Shown here one piece after another: positions 8,456-18,384 of a stretch of DNA of 37,317 bases. The notes below the pieces were generated by a model that was not told the origin of the DNA, made no database searches, and saw only the letters and a program-made list of their open reading frames with translations. Every line of letters starts with the position of its first letter. Position 1 is the first letter of the stretch. Both the position numbers and the translations under genes were made by a program. This DNA comes from CAYSLC01 sp964431545. Its GTDB lineage: Bacteria > Desulfobacterota > Desulfobacteria > Desulfobacterales > JAABSP01. The stretch lies in NCBI GenBank assembly GCA_964431545.1, contig CAYSLC010000025.1:1-37317 (forward strand), read 5' to 3'.

Positions 8456-9006
8456 TAGACACTCTCACCCCTTTTTAAAGATTCTCTCATATTGAGCAAT
8501 TGTGTTTTCACACTGCCATCCAACACAAGGTCCCCTATCCTCGTAACGACACCCCCGATGAGCGAGGGATCCTGTTCAACCTCAAGAATGACGTCTTTTC
8601 CGGTCCTCCGTGATAGGGCAGTCCGAATCTTTTCGATGGTTTCGGATGAAAGCTCATTGGCCGAAACCAGGCTGGCTCTTGCAACGCCCTTCAGGTCGTC
8701 CGCCAACTGCTGATAGAATTCACTGATGCTGGACAAGAATCCAATGCGCCCCTTATCGAAGAGCAGAAGCAGGAATGATTCCATCACATTGGAAAGTTCC
8801 AGCTTTTCGATGATCGCCCGAAGAACCTTTTTCCGGCCGGCCTGATCATACAAGGGATTGCCGATGGTCTGCTCCAGTGTTTTGTTTTCACTGACCAGAC
8901 TGGCGATACCTTCCAGCTCCTCACGATAGGTTTCCGCCCGGCCGTCCTCCTTGCCGATAAGCAGAAGCGCTTTGGCATAACGTCTTGCAACCGCTAAGTT
9001 TTTCAT
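8455..9006 (-). CDS. atpH: ATP synthase F1 delta subunit
   Basis: Links the peripheral b/b' stalk to the top of F1 (equivalent to mitochondrial OSCP). The 183-aa protein starts VARRYAKALLLIG, the family's N-terminal helix, and ends with the conserved DPSLIGGVVTRIGDLVLDGS segment. Both ends of the gene are coupled to its neighbours by TAATG junctions: its start overlaps the atpF stop and its stop overlaps the atpA start. Confidence 0.96.
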   Translation of the reverse strand: MKNLAVARRYAKALLLIGKEDGRAETYREELEGIASLVSENKTLEQTIGNPLYDQAGRKKVLRAIIEKLELSNVMESFLLLLFDKGRIGFLSSISEFYQQLADDLKGVARASLVSANELSSETIEKIRTALSRRTGKDVILEVEQDPSLIGGVVTRIGDLVLDGSVKTQLLNMRESLKRGESV

Positions 9007-9632
9007 TACGCCACCACCTTCTCTAAGTATTCATCCACTAACCGTTCCTGATCCTCCGTCGTAATTCTCTCCTGGATGATCTCCTCGGCCTTCTGTAACG
9101 CCTTTTCAAGAACCTCCGCCTGGAGTCCGGCTTTGATCCGCTCGAACTCGTGCTCGATGTTCCGCTTGGCCTGTTCCTCAAGCTTCTCGGCGGTGTTTTC
9201 CGCCTCTTCGATGATCCTCGCCTTGGCTTCCTTGCCCTGTTGGACGTAGTCCTCCACGATCTGCCGGGCCTCCTCGTCCAACTTGTTCAGCCGTTCGTTG
9301 TACTTGGCCAGCTCCGCCTCGGCCGCGGTTTTCTGGGCTTCCAGTTCGGCCAATTGTTCCTTGATGCCCTGGACCCTCGATTTCAGCCCCTGTGAGATGG
9401 GCTTCCGAAGCAGGAAAAAAAGAGCGATGGCCAGAACCGCGAAGTTCATCACCCGGTAGGTATCCGTGGCCACCCATCCCTTGGGCGCCGCCCCGTGCTC
9501 CCCGCCGCCGGAGGCGGCCATGGCCATGCTCCCCGCGCCGAAGAGGAAAAGTACGATCAGTCCGACGGCAAAAAGGCTTCGAATCCGCCGGAAACGGCGC
9601 AACTGAAAACAAACCGACCCTTGATCACGCAT
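9006..9632 (-). CDS. atpF: ATP synthase F0 b subunit with signal-like N-terminal extension
   Basis: Peripheral stalk subunit that keeps F1 from turning with the rotor. Of 208 residues, about 45-65 form the usual membrane helix (MNFAVLAIALFFLLRKPI) followed by a long charged coiled coil. Before it lies an extra basic and hydrophobic stretch (about residues 10-40: arginines, SLFAVGLIVLFLFGAG, then MAMAA) that looks like a signal peptide, so the mature protein may start near residue 40. Such extended b subunits occur in Deltaproteobacteria. I use ATG 9632, which overlaps the atpF' stop in TGATG; a TTG one codon earlier is possible. Confidence 0.93.
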   Translation of the reverse strand: MRDQGSVCFQLRRFRRIRSLFAVGLIVLFLFGAGSMAMAASGGGEHGAAPKGWVATDTYRVMNFAVLAIALFFLLRKPISQGLKSRVQGIKEQLAELEAQKTAAEAELAKYNERLNKLDEEARQIVEDYVQQGKEAKARIIEEAENTAEKLEEQAKRNIEHEFERIKAGLQAEVLEKALQKAEEIIQERITTEDQERLVDEYLEKVVA

Positions 9633-10057
9633 CAAACAGCCCTCCCCAATATTTTTTCTCCAATATCCTTTGCAAAGGCGTCCACTTCCTTCATGAGCGC
9701 GCCCTTGACCTCCTGGGCTTCTCCGGAGATCTTCTCTTTCATTCTGGCCAGTTCTTCCTGGGCCTTTGCGTTGATTCTACCGATGATCTCCTTTTCCTCG
9801 GCGGCCGCTTCCTGAAGCAGTTCGTCCTTCTCCTTCAATCCCTTGGTCCGGGCCGCCTTGATCCCCGTGGTAAACTCTTCATCTTTTTCCTGCACGGACT
9901 GATTGAAGCTGCTGATATTCTCTTCGAGTTTGTCGACCTTTTCTTTCCTCTGAAGCAGCATGTTCCGGATCGGCCGGTACAGCACAATGTTCAGAATCCA
10001 TATCAGCAAGATGAAATTGACGATCTGTATCACCACCGAACCGTCCACATTTACCAT
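9632..10057 (-). CDS. atpF': ATP synthase F0 b' subunit
   Basis: Second peripheral-stalk subunit, forming a heterodimer with b. The 141-aa protein has a short N-terminus, one membrane helix (about residues 10-28, ILLIWILNIVLYRPI) and then a continuous charged coiled coil. I chose ATG 10057, preceded by GGAGGAAGG, over an upstream in-frame TTG at 10078 that lacks a ribosome site. It is the first gene of the atp block; the a, c and AtpI genes of F0 are absent here, as in other members of this group where they form a separate locus. Also called atpX in some annotations. Confidence 0.92.
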   Translation of the reverse strand: MVNVDGSVVIQIVNFILLIWILNIVLYRPIRNMLLQRKEKVDKLEENISSFNQSVQEKDEEFTTGIKAARTKGLKEKDELLQEAAAEEKEIIGRINAKAQEELARMKEKISGEAQEVKGALMKEVDAFAKDIGEKILGRAV

Positions 10058-10145
10058 GATGACCTTCCTCCCGTCCAATCCGTTTCAGGTTAGATCTGCG
10101 TGAATGCACAGAAAAAAATGGTTCTTCCTACAAAAAATTTGGGGG

Positions 10146-10175
10146 TTTGTAACATCAGATTCAACATTTTGTCAA
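10146..10175 (-). promoter_or_regulatory. Likely promoter of the ATP synthase operon
   Basis: On the minus strand a perfect TTGACA (10170-10175), overlapping the bactofilin stop codon, is followed after 18 bases by TACAAA (10146-10151, 4 of 6). It lies in the 114-base gap before atpF', the largest gap inside the mre-to-atp run besides the one before mreB. I see no terminator between bactofilin and atpF', so read-through from the rod genes is also possible. Confidence 0.45.
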
Positions 10176-10624
10176 AGGTTTTTTCCGGGGTTCTCTCCGG
10201 TGTCGTCCGCCTCAACTTCCCCGTCTCCGCCCTCCCCCCCGGACGCATCGGTCCTCCCCTCGGCGAAGAGGGTCTCGGCCCGCATGCCGCATTTCCCGTT
10301 GAACACAGCGCCCGGACTGATCGATATGGTCGGAGCACACATATCCCCCATCACACACCCCGGAGAGAGGACCTCGATCACCTCCGCCGCCGATACGGTA
10401 CCGTTCACGGTTCCCATGATCCGGGCCCTGCCCACGGTGACGTCCGCGTCGACCACGGCCGTCTCGCCGATAAGGATGGTCCCGCTCTCCCCGAAAATCT
10501 TGCCCCGCACCGCTCCATCGATCCGGATGATGCCGTCGAAGCGGACCACCCCTTCGATGGTCGTACCGCGTCCCAACAGGGTGGAGACGGCGCCGGGCTT
10601 AATCTTCTTGATCTTTTTCTTCAT
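10172..10624 (-). CDS. Bactofilin family cytoskeletal protein
   Basis: Bactofilins (DUF583) polymerise without nucleotide into filaments that scaffold cell-wall enzymes. The 150-aa protein has a short basic N-terminus (MKKKIKKIKPG), a right-handed beta-helix core of repeated hydrophobic/Gly steps (about residues 18-115: GTTIEGVVRFDGIIRIDG and following turns) and a disordered acidic C-terminal tail. It starts at ATG 10624, with AGGACC as ribosome site formed from the rodA stop TAG, so it is coupled to rodA. Its place directly after mreBCD-mrdA-rodA suggests a role in rod elongation or curvature. Confidence 0.93.
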   Translation of the reverse strand: MKKKIKKIKPGAVSTLLGRGTTIEGVVRFDGIIRIDGAVRGKIFGESGTILIGETAVVDADVTVGRARIMGTVNGTVSAAEVIEVLSPGCVMGDMCAPTISISPGAVFNGKCGMRAETLFAEGRTDASGGEGGDGEVEADDTGENPGKNL

Positions 10625-10634
10625 TCGATTGGTC

Positions 10635-11738
10635 CTATTCCACCGAGAACCGCCGCATGCTGATGTTGAGAAGAATGCTGACGCAAAGGAGTATGGTGAG
10701 GATGGAGGACCCCCCGTAGCTGATGAACGGCAAGGTCACTCCCACAACGGGGAAAAGCCCCATGACCATGCCGATGTTGATCACCACCTGCCAGAAGATC
10801 ATGGCGGTAACCCCCACGCACAAGATGACGCCGAAGGGCTCCCGGCACTCATAGGCGATGTTCAGCCCCCAGAGAATCAGGATCATCAGCGTCAGGATCA
10901 GAAACAGGCACCCGACGAACCCCCACTCCTCCGCATAGACGGAGAAAATGAAATCGGTGTGCTGCTCCGGGAGAAAGGAGAGCACATTCTGGGTCCCCTT
11001 GAAAAGCCCCTTGCCCGTCAGCATTCCCGATCCGATGGCGATCTTCGACTGGATGATGTGGTAACCGGTACCGAGGGGGTCCCGGTCGGGGTCGAGGAAG
11101 GTGAGGATCCGCTGCTTCTGGTACCCCCTGAGGGAGAACCAGACCAACGGCGTGCTGACCGATGCCAATCCCAGCAGGCAAAGCAGGGTCCGACGTTCGA
11201 TCTTCACAAAGAAGGTGATGGAGGCGGCGATGAGCAGAACCAGGCCCGCCGTTCCTAGATCCGGCTGTTTCAGGATCAGCAGAAAGGGGATCCCCACCAG
11301 GAGAGCCGGCTTGATGAGTTCCCGGAAGGTGAGCCCCCGCACGTCGATGACTTTTGAATAGTACCGGGCCAGGACGATGATTACGGCGATCTTGGCCACC
11401 TCGGAGGGTTGGAAGGAGGCCGGGCCGAGATCGATCCACCTTCGGGATCCGCTGACATACCGTCCGAACAGGAGCACCCACATCAACAACACGAGGCAGC
11501 CGCCATAGAGGGGGTAGGCCCACTTTTCGAGCATCTTGTAATCGAAAAAAAAGGAGACGGCCATCAGCAGGAAGCCGATCCCGAACCAGATCAGCTGCTT
11601 GTAATAGATGACTTTCTGATGCGGATCGCCGCCCGCCCCGGACGCGCTGTACAAGGCGAGCAGACCGGTGGCGCTCAGAAGAAGTATCAGCAGCAGGAAG
11701 CGCCAGTTGAAGTACTTGACCAGTCGACGATCGAACAA
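10635..11738 (-). CDS. rodA: Rod-shape SEDS peptidoglycan glycosyltransferase RodA
   Basis: SEDS-family polymerase that builds glycan strands with PBP2 during elongation. The 367-aa protein has about ten membrane helices starting with LLILLLSATGLLALYSA, the conserved periplasmic segment around DPLGTGYHIIQSKIAIGSG, and QHTDFIFSVYAEEWGF, all signatures of RodA. The start is most likely TTG 11738, 13 bases after the mrdA stop, with GAGGGG/AAGG upstream; there is no better ATG. It sits between its partner mrdA and bactofilin. Confidence 0.96.
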   Translation of the reverse strand: MFDRRLVKYFNWRFLLLILLLSATGLLALYSASGAGGDPHQKVIYYKQLIWFGIGFLLMAVSFFFDYKMLEKWAYPLYGGCLVLLMWVLLFGRYVSGSRRWIDLGPASFQPSEVAKIAVIIVLARYYSKVIDVRGLTFRELIKPALLVGIPFLLILKQPDLGTAGLVLLIAASITFFVKIERRTLLCLLGLASVSTPLVWFSLRGYQKQRILTFLDPDRDPLGTGYHIIQSKIAIGSGMLTGKGLFKGTQNVLSFLPEQHTDFIFSVYAEEWGFVGCLFLILTLMILILWGLNIAYECREPFGVILCVGVTAMIFWQVVINIGMVMGLFPVVGVTLPFISYGGSSILTILLCVSILLNISMRRFSVE

Positions 11739-11751
11739 TTGCCTTGTCCCC

Positions 11752-13590
11752 TCAAATCCCTTTGGACCGCTGGTGGAAGCGGATGATCTCCCGGGCGATG
11801 GGGGCCGCGGCGCCGGAGCCGTGTTCCCCGTTTTCGATGATCACCGCCACGGCGATCTCGGGGGTTTCGGCGGGCGCGTAGGCCACAAACCAGGCATGGG
11901 CGCGGAAATGGGCGGGCACCAGCCGTTTGGCCTCGCCATCCCCCTTCCGCCGGCCGACCACCTGGGCGGTGCCGGTCTTCCCGCATACCTCGACACCGCT
12001 TAGCCGTGCGACGCGGGCCGTTCCCCCCGCTCCGTTGACCACCCGCCAGAGCCCCTTCCGGATGAGACGGAGGGTCTCCGGGCTTGCCGGCAGCGCGGGC
12101 GGGTCCACGTCGGCTATCGCCTCCCCCCCCTCGGTCCTCTCCAGCCCATCCGCCGTCTCGATCCGACCGATGATGGAGGGGCGAACGATGCTCCCGTTGT
12201 TGGCCACGGCCCCGATCAGGGTGAGCAACTGGATCGGCGTGGTGAGGTTGTATCCCTGTCCGATGGCGATGGGCAACGTCTCCCCGCCCATCCACGGAAT
12301 TCCGGTCCGCTGCTTTTTCCAGGCCGCGGTGGGAATCAGGCCCCCGGCCTCCCGGTCGAGGGGGAGGCCAACGGGGCTGCCCAGTCCGCACGCCCTGGCG
12401 TATTTGGCGATCCGATCGACGCCGAGTTTCTGGCCCACCTGGTAGAAGAAGACGTCGCAGGAACGCGAGAGCGCCTCCAGGACATCCACGGTTCCGTGCC
12501 CGCCCCGTTTCCAGCATCGGAAGATCCGATTGCCCAGCCGGTGGTACCCCGGGCAGAAAAAGGTGGTGTTTTCATCGATCACCCCCTCCTCCAGCCCGGC
12601 CATGGCGGTGACGATTTTGTAGGTCGATGCCGGCGGGTACTCGCCCTGGATGGCCTTGTTCTCCATGGGCCGGAAGGGGTTGGCGGTCAGGGCCCGCCAA
12701 TCCCGATGGGAAAGGCCGATCACAAAACCGTTGGGGTCGAAGGAAGGGGTGCTGGCCATCACCAGGACGTCGCCGGTCCGCGGGTCCATGGCCACCGCCG
12801 CTCCCGCGATCCCCTCCATGAGTTCCTCAGCCTTCTTCTGCATCCCATGGTCGATGGTGAGAAAGATGTTGTCTCCGGGCCTTGCGGCCACGGTCTTCAA
12901 CACCTGGACAACCTGTCCCCTGGCGTTGACCTCCACTTGCTGCCCGCCGGATGCCCCCCGGAGAACAGGTTCCACCGCCTTCTCCACACCGAACTTGCCC
13001 ACCAGATCTCCGGGCTTGCATCCTTCGTGGCGCCGGTCGTCCAGTTCCTCGGGGTTGATCTCGCCCAGATAGCCGATCAGGTGTGCGCCGCTGTCCCGGT
13101 GGATGTAATGCCGCTTGGGTTTGACATCGATGAAGACCCCGGGGAGGTCATACCGGTTGACCTCGACGGCGGCGACCGTGTCCCGGTCCATATCCTCCGC
13201 GAGAAGGATCGGCTTGAACGGGGGGACCCCTCGGTTGCGGTCCACCACCGACATCAGATCCTCGGGGGAGGTGCCGAGGAAAGCGGACAGTTTCCGGAGG
13301 GTCTCCTCCAGGGGCTTGGCATCCTTCAAAACGATATTCAGATCGAAGGAGGGCCGATTGTCCACGATCAGGCTTCCGTTCCGGTCGAAAACCAGCCCCC
13401 GGGACGGGGAGACGGTTCTCAGCCGGATGCAGTTGTGGACCGACAGCCGCCGGTATTCGGCGCCTTCGATCACCTGAAGAAAGAACAGACGAAGGACCAG
13501 AACCCCAAAGACCCCCAGGACCAGAACGGCCGTCCGCATCAGTCTCTTCTTGAACCACTCCTTGTCCGCGGATCGGATGAGGGAATTCAT
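11752..13590 (-). CDS. mrdA: Penicillin-binding protein 2 (elongation DD-transpeptidase)
   Basis: Cross-links peptidoglycan in the elongasome together with RodA. The 612-aa protein has a cytoplasmic stub, one membrane helix (about residues 20-40), the PBP dimerisation/pedestal domain, and a transpeptidase domain with the nucleophile motif STYK (about residue 322), the SxN-type motif SCD, and KTGT (about residue 535). I chose ATG 13590, in an ATGA overlap with the mreD stop; a longer in-frame GTG start at 13653 would run into mreD. Length fits the family. Confidence 0.96.
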   Translation of the reverse strand: MNSLIRSADKEWFKKRLMRTAVLVLGVFGVLVLRLFFLQVIEGAEYRRLSVHNCIRLRTVSPSRGLVFDRNGSLIVDNRPSFDLNIVLKDAKPLEETLRKLSAFLGTSPEDLMSVVDRNRGVPPFKPILLAEDMDRDTVAAVEVNRYDLPGVFIDVKPKRHYIHRDSGAHLIGYLGEINPEELDDRRHEGCKPGDLVGKFGVEKAVEPVLRGASGGQQVEVNARGQVVQVLKTVAARPGDNIFLTIDHGMQKKAEELMEGIAGAAVAMDPRTGDVLVMASTPSFDPNGFVIGLSHRDWRALTANPFRPMENKAIQGEYPPASTYKIVTAMAGLEEGVIDENTTFFCPGYHRLGNRIFRCWKRGGHGTVDVLEALSRSCDVFFYQVGQKLGVDRIAKYARACGLGSPVGLPLDREAGGLIPTAAWKKQRTGIPWMGGETLPIAIGQGYNLTTPIQLLTLIGAVANNGSIVRPSIIGRIETADGLERTEGGEAIADVDPPALPASPETLRLIRKGLWRVVNGAGGTARVARLSGVEVCGKTGTAQVVGRRKGDGEAKRLVPAHFRAHAWFVAYAPAETPEIAVAVIIENGEHGSGAAAPIAREIIRFHQRSKGI

Positions 13591-14123
13591 GATGAACTCA
13601 TCCTTGGGCTCCCCTGCCGGGAAGAGAACCGGGCCCACCAGCGGAACCACCACTTGTGGGCCCGGCGGATGGCCATCATGATCGGCGCGCCGGTGAGAAG
13701 CGCCAGCATCACCTGGTAGGCCATCCGGGCCAACGCGGTCCGCGGAAGATCATACAGAAGGTCGAAGGCCACCAGGGCGATCAACAGAAGCAGGTTCTGG
13801 GTGACCACCCCCATGGTGACGATGACCGGAAGCAGCAGGCGGTTTCCCACGTGGAGGTACCGTTTCAGCCAGATCCCGAGGGCGAACAGGCAAAGGTAGG
13901 CGGCGCCGTATAGGCCCATCGGACCGGCGGAGAAAGCATCCATGGCCATCCCAAGAAGGACCACGGTGACGAAGCTCTCATGGGCGGGTCGGAAGATCAC
14001 CAGATAGAGAACAAAGGGAACGAACAGATCGTAGAAGATCCCGAAATGGAAAAGATAGGGGAGGATCGTGGTCTGGACGAGGATCAAGATCAGGGATACC
14101 CCAAGGTAGAAGAGGTAACTCAT
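13587..14123 (-). CDS. mreD: Rod shape-determining protein MreD
   Basis: Small integral membrane protein of the elongasome that works with MreC. The 178-aa product is almost entirely hydrophobic with five or six predicted helices and the family's early segment LILVQTTILPYL. The start is ATG 14123, overlapping the mreC stop as ATGA; a longer open frame upstream is only a shadow of mreC. Identification rests on topology, size and its fixed place between mreC and mrdA. Confidence 0.92.
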   Translation of the reverse strand: MSYLFYLGVSLILILVQTTILPYLFHFGIFYDLFVPFVLYLVIFRPAHESFVTVVLLGMAMDAFSAGPMGLYGAAYLCLFALGIWLKRYLHVGNRLLLPVIVTMGVVTQNLLLLIALVAFDLLYDLPRTALARMAYQVMLALLTGAPIMMAIRRAHKWWFRWWARFSSRQGSPRMSSS

Positions 14124-14956
14124 GGTCCGCCGCCCCCCGGGGGGGTCGGCGGCCCCAGGACCACCAGCACCTCCTCCAGCCGCTCGAAATCCACATAGGG
14201 GTCGACGGTCACCTCTTGAAAGATCCCCGCGTTCTTCCGTTCGACGTCCGTAACCTCCCCCACCCGCAACCCCTTGGGGAACACGCCGTCCAAACCCGAG
14301 GAGACGATGGTCGCCCCCACCTCGATGTGGTGCTTTCTCAGTGCGTACTCCATGGTGCATCCCTTCGCGGATCGCCCCTTCAATACGCCCCGGACCCGGG
14401 TTGGCTGCACGAGGACATCCACCGCGCTGTTCTGATCGATGATCAACAACACCTTGGCGTAATGGGCCGAGACATCGGTCACCATACCGGCGACCCCGTC
14501 GGGAACCACCACCGGGAGCCCCTCCCGCACCCCTTCGGCTCGCCCTTTATCGATGAGGACGCTCTTGAACCAGGGGCTGGGATCCTTGCCGATCACCTCC
14601 GCCGGCAGAACCTCTCCCCGGCTCGACCGCTTGAAGGCCAACAGGTCCCGAAGCCGCTCATTGGCCAGCGCCACCTCATTGCACCGGTTGTTCCGTTCGG
14701 CGGCCAGGCCGACCTTCCGTCTCAGCCGGTCGTTGGTCTTGGCCACCGAAACGAGAAAGAAATAGTGTTTCCAGATCCCTTTCAGGAATCGAGCGGTGCT
14801 CGCCGTCGCCTCCTGAAACGGGCCCGCGATGGAAATGAGCAGTGAGGTCGGACCGGAAAAAGGGTCGCCGGATCTGCTGGAAACGGAAAGCGCGATGATG
14901 TTGACCAGGATCAAAAGGACCACGCCGGCGGCCACCAGCGTCTTTTTGTTGAACAT
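14120..14956 (-). CDS. mreC: Rod shape-determining protein MreC
   Basis: Bitopic protein that bridges cytoplasmic MreB with periplasmic PBP2. The 278-aa protein has an N-terminal membrane helix (about residues 7-25), a coiled-coil segment (about 60-100) and two beta-barrel domains; the family segments DPSPWFKSVLIDKG and the GLDGVFPKGLRVGEV stretch are clear. It ends in a Pro/Gly-rich tail. ATG 14956 follows an AAAGGG ribosome site that includes the mreB stop codon. Confidence 0.95.
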   Translation of the reverse strand: MFNKKTLVAAGVVLLILVNIIALSVSSRSGDPFSGPTSLLISIAGPFQEATASTARFLKGIWKHYFFLVSVAKTNDRLRRKVGLAAERNNRCNEVALANERLRDLLAFKRSSRGEVLPAEVIGKDPSPWFKSVLIDKGRAEGVREGLPVVVPDGVAGMVTDVSAHYAKVLLIIDQNSAVDVLVQPTRVRGVLKGRSAKGCTMEYALRKHHIEVGATIVSSGLDGVFPKGLRVGEVTDVERKNAGIFQEVTVDPYVDFERLEEVLVVLGPPTPPGGGGP

Positions 14957-14961
14957 GCCCT

Positions 14962-16005
<1,044 letters not shown>

Positions 16006-16134
16006 GTTCCCTCTTGCTACCTCAAATCTCCCAGGTTCCGTTTGACATGCGGCTCAACCACTCGCGTAAGACCATGAGGGAAATCGCTATCAGAATTATG
16101 ATTTGATTACAAGCGGAAAATCCGCGCCACCGGC

Positions 16135-17244
16135 TCACCCCGCCGGTTCGGCCAGCGCCGCCATGACGGCATCGTGGAGCCGGGGCCTGAAGTCCTTGAT
16201 CCGCTCGTTGGACCGGGTGGGATGGACCCGGTTGGTGAGCAGCACCACGGCCACGCCCCGGGGAAGATCCATCCAGAAGGAGGTGCCCGTGAACCCGAGG
16301 TGTCCCACGCTGTGGGCGGAGAAACGGGTTCCGGCGCTGGAGCCTTCCGGTGAGGGCATATCGAATCCGAGGGCACGGCCCGAGCACGGATCCCGGGAAA
16401 AGAAAGCCCGTACCAGGGAGGAATCGAAGGGGCCGCCGCCGGCCGGCTCGCGCCACGCCTCCCACAGGGCGTTGAGCAGCCTCCCCACCGCCGCGGCCGT
16501 CCCGAACAGCCCGGCATGCCCTGAAATCCCCCCCATGACGAAGGCGTTGTCGTCATGGACCTCCCCTTCCAGAACCCGTCGGCGCCAGGGGCACCGTTCC
16601 GTGGCCGCGTAGCTCACCCCACGCCGGACGGCTCCGATCCCCGACCCGATCTCCGGAAAGAAGAGGCGGTCGATCCCCAGCGGACCGTAGAACCGGTGCC
16701 GGACAAGCCGATCCAGCCGGATCCCGGCGACCTCCTCCACGATCCATTGAAGGATCATGAAGCCGATATCGCTGTAGCTTCCCCTCCCCCCGGGCGGGTA
16801 TTCCAGGGTCTCCCGGATCAGAAACTGTTTTAATGCCTCTCCCCTTCTCGATTCCGGCAGCCGTCCGAGGATCCGGTGGTAGGGCCGGTGGGCCGGAAGC
16901 CCCGCGCAGTGGGCCAGCAGGTGCCGAACCGTGATGCCCGATTTCGATGTCCCGCCGAAGGCCGGCAGAGCCGATCCCAGGGATTGGTCGAGATAAAGGG
17001 CCTGATCCGCCACCAAGCCCATCACCGCCAGCGTGGTCGCCAAGGGTTTTGTCAAAGAGGCGAGATCGAAGACGGTGTCGGGTCCCACCGGCCGCCGGCG
17101 GACGAGATCGGCATGCCCGTAAGATTCCAGGAAGACCGTCCGCTCCCGATGGGAGACCAGGAGGACCGCGCCGGGAAAGACATGATTCGCCACCCCTTCG
17201 GCCATGAGCCGCCGGATCGATCCGGCGCCCTTTTCGATGGCCAT
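16135..17244 (-). CDS. Serine hydrolase of the beta-lactamase/DD-peptidase family
   Basis: Class C beta-lactamase-like fold (PF00144). The 369-aa protein has the nucleophile motif S63-L-T-K66 in FDLASLTKPL, the second motif Y157-S-D (usually YxN) and a conserved HLGFTG stretch in the C-terminal third. No signal peptide is apparent, so it may act in the cytoplasm or be exported some other way. The start ATG 17244 is two bases after the ldcA stop. This pairing and the mre operon downstream suggest peptidoglycan peptide processing, but family members also include esterases and peptidases, so the substrate is unknown. Frames extending upstream of 17244 are shadows of ldcA. Confidence 0.88.
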   Translation of the reverse strand: MAIEKGAGSIRRLMAEGVANHVFPGAVLLVSHRERTVFLESYGHADLVRRRPVGPDTVFDLASLTKPLATTLAVMGLVADQALYLDQSLGSALPAFGGTSKSGITVRHLLAHCAGLPAHRPYHRILGRLPESRRGEALKQFLIRETLEYPPGGRGSYSDIGFMILQWIVEEVAGIRLDRLVRHRFYGPLGIDRLFFPEIGSGIGAVRRGVSYAATERCPWRRRVLEGEVHDDNAFVMGGISGHAGLFGTAAAVGRLLNALWEAWREPAGGGPFDSSLVRAFFSRDPCSGRALGFDMPSPEGSSAGTRFSAHSVGHLGFTGTSFWMDLPRGVAVVLLTNRVHPTRSNERIKDFRPRLHDAVMAALAEPAG

Positions 17245-17246
17245 CG

Positions 17247-18188
17247 CTATGCGCTCCCACCGAGGGGCCCGGCGGTCCCGGCTCCGTGGTATTGGAGGCA
17301 CCGTCCCTCGGCGTCCAGGGTGGCGGGGATCCCCAGGGGAAGCGTGGGGTTGTCCGGAACATGTCCCGCGTCCAGCCCCGCCAGCACCGGAATCCCCTGG
17401 TTCCGGAACAACTCCGCCACCACACGATGGACCCGATCCCGGGGGTCCCCTTCGGTGAACCCGCCCAGAATCAGGCCGGCCATCCCCCGAAAGCAGCCGG
17501 ACAGCTTCATCTGAAAGAGCATCCGGTCGATGCGGTAACACCGCTCCCCCCGATCCTCCAGAAAGAGGATGTGGCCGTCGAATGTCGGCGAGAAGGGGGT
17601 CCCCAGAAGGTGGCAAAGGGTGCTCAGGTTGCCGCCGGCCATGATTCCCGACGCGATCCCGGGACAGAGGGGAATCCCGTCGGGCACCGAAAACCGCAGG
17701 GGACGGCCTTCCCCCACGGCGGCCCAGAGGGAGGTTCGCGCGCCGGGAAACGCTTTTTTCAAGGAGGTCACCACCGGGCCGTGGAAGGTCGCCAGCCGGC
17801 ACTCCCGGTAGAGGGCCCAGAGGAGCGCCGAAATGTCGCTGAACCCCACAAAAACCTTGGGATCACGGGCGATGGAAGGGTAATCGAGATGGGGCAGGAG
17901 CTTCATGGATCCGAACCCCCCCCGGGCGCAGAAAACAGCCCGGACGGCGGGGTCTCGGAAGAAGCTGTTGAGAAGGCCGGCGCGGTGGCGGTCCGATCCC
18001 GCGAGGTATCCCTTTCGATGGTACAGCCCGTCCGGGAGGACGGTCCGAACGCCCATCGATTCGATCACCGCGATCCCCTCCCGGAAGCTGTCCAGGTCGA
18101 AGGGGCTGGCCGGGGCCACGATCCCCACCCGATCGCCGGGCCGCAGTCGCCCGGGCAGCCGGACCGGTTCCTGGGCGGGCCGGATCAT
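17247..18188 (-). CDS. ldcA: Muramoyl-tetrapeptide LD-carboxypeptidase (peptidase family S66)
   Basis: Removes the terminal D-Ala from cytoplasmic murein tetrapeptides during wall recycling. The 313-aa protein has the family N-terminal VGIVAPASPF, the nucleophile elbow ARGGFGS with Ser94, and candidate Glu211 (LFLEDRGE) and His276 (DAGHVPDN) completing the Ser-Glu-His triad known for LdcA. Size is typical. There is no signal peptide, as expected for a cytoplasmic enzyme. ATG 18188 is preceded by AGGA; the gene is divergent from tRNA-Pro and heads the run leading to mreB. Confidence 0.92.
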   Translation of the reverse strand: MIRPAQEPVRLPGRLRPGDRVGIVAPASPFDLDSFREGIAVIESMGVRTVLPDGLYHRKGYLAGSDRHRAGLLNSFFRDPAVRAVFCARGGFGSMKLLPHLDYPSIARDPKVFVGFSDISALLWALYRECRLATFHGPVVTSLKKAFPGARTSLWAAVGEGRPLRFSVPDGIPLCPGIASGIMAGGNLSTLCHLLGTPFSPTFDGHILFLEDRGERCYRIDRMLFQMKLSGCFRGMAGLILGGFTEGDPRDRVHRVVAELFRNQGIPVLAGLDAGHVPDNPTLPLGIPATLDAEGRCLQYHGAGTAGPLGGSA

Positions 18189-18220
18189 GGGCGTATCCTG
18201 AAAAAAGAGCGGATCATCTG

Positions 18221-18249
18221 TTGACAGGAAGAAAAATGGGATGTATTAA
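18221..18249 (+). promoter_or_regulatory. tRNA-Pro promoter
   Basis: A perfect TTGACA (18221-18226), 17-base spacer and TATTAA (18244-18249, 4 of 6, with a further T). The predicted start near 18256 is only a few bases before the mature tRNA 5' end at 18263. Confidence 0.75.
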
Positions 18250-18262
18250 TGGGGTCGAACGT

Positions 18263-18339
<77 letters not shown>

Positions 18340-18384
18340 TAACCGATCCGAAGCGCCGAACATATCCGGGCCGGATCGGCCGTT

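Noticed and set aside
4127..10057. Incomplete ATP synthase operon (no a and c subunits) as a sign of gene loss
   Set aside because: Split loci with a separate atpI-B-E cluster are normal for Deltaproteobacteria, so absence here is expected.
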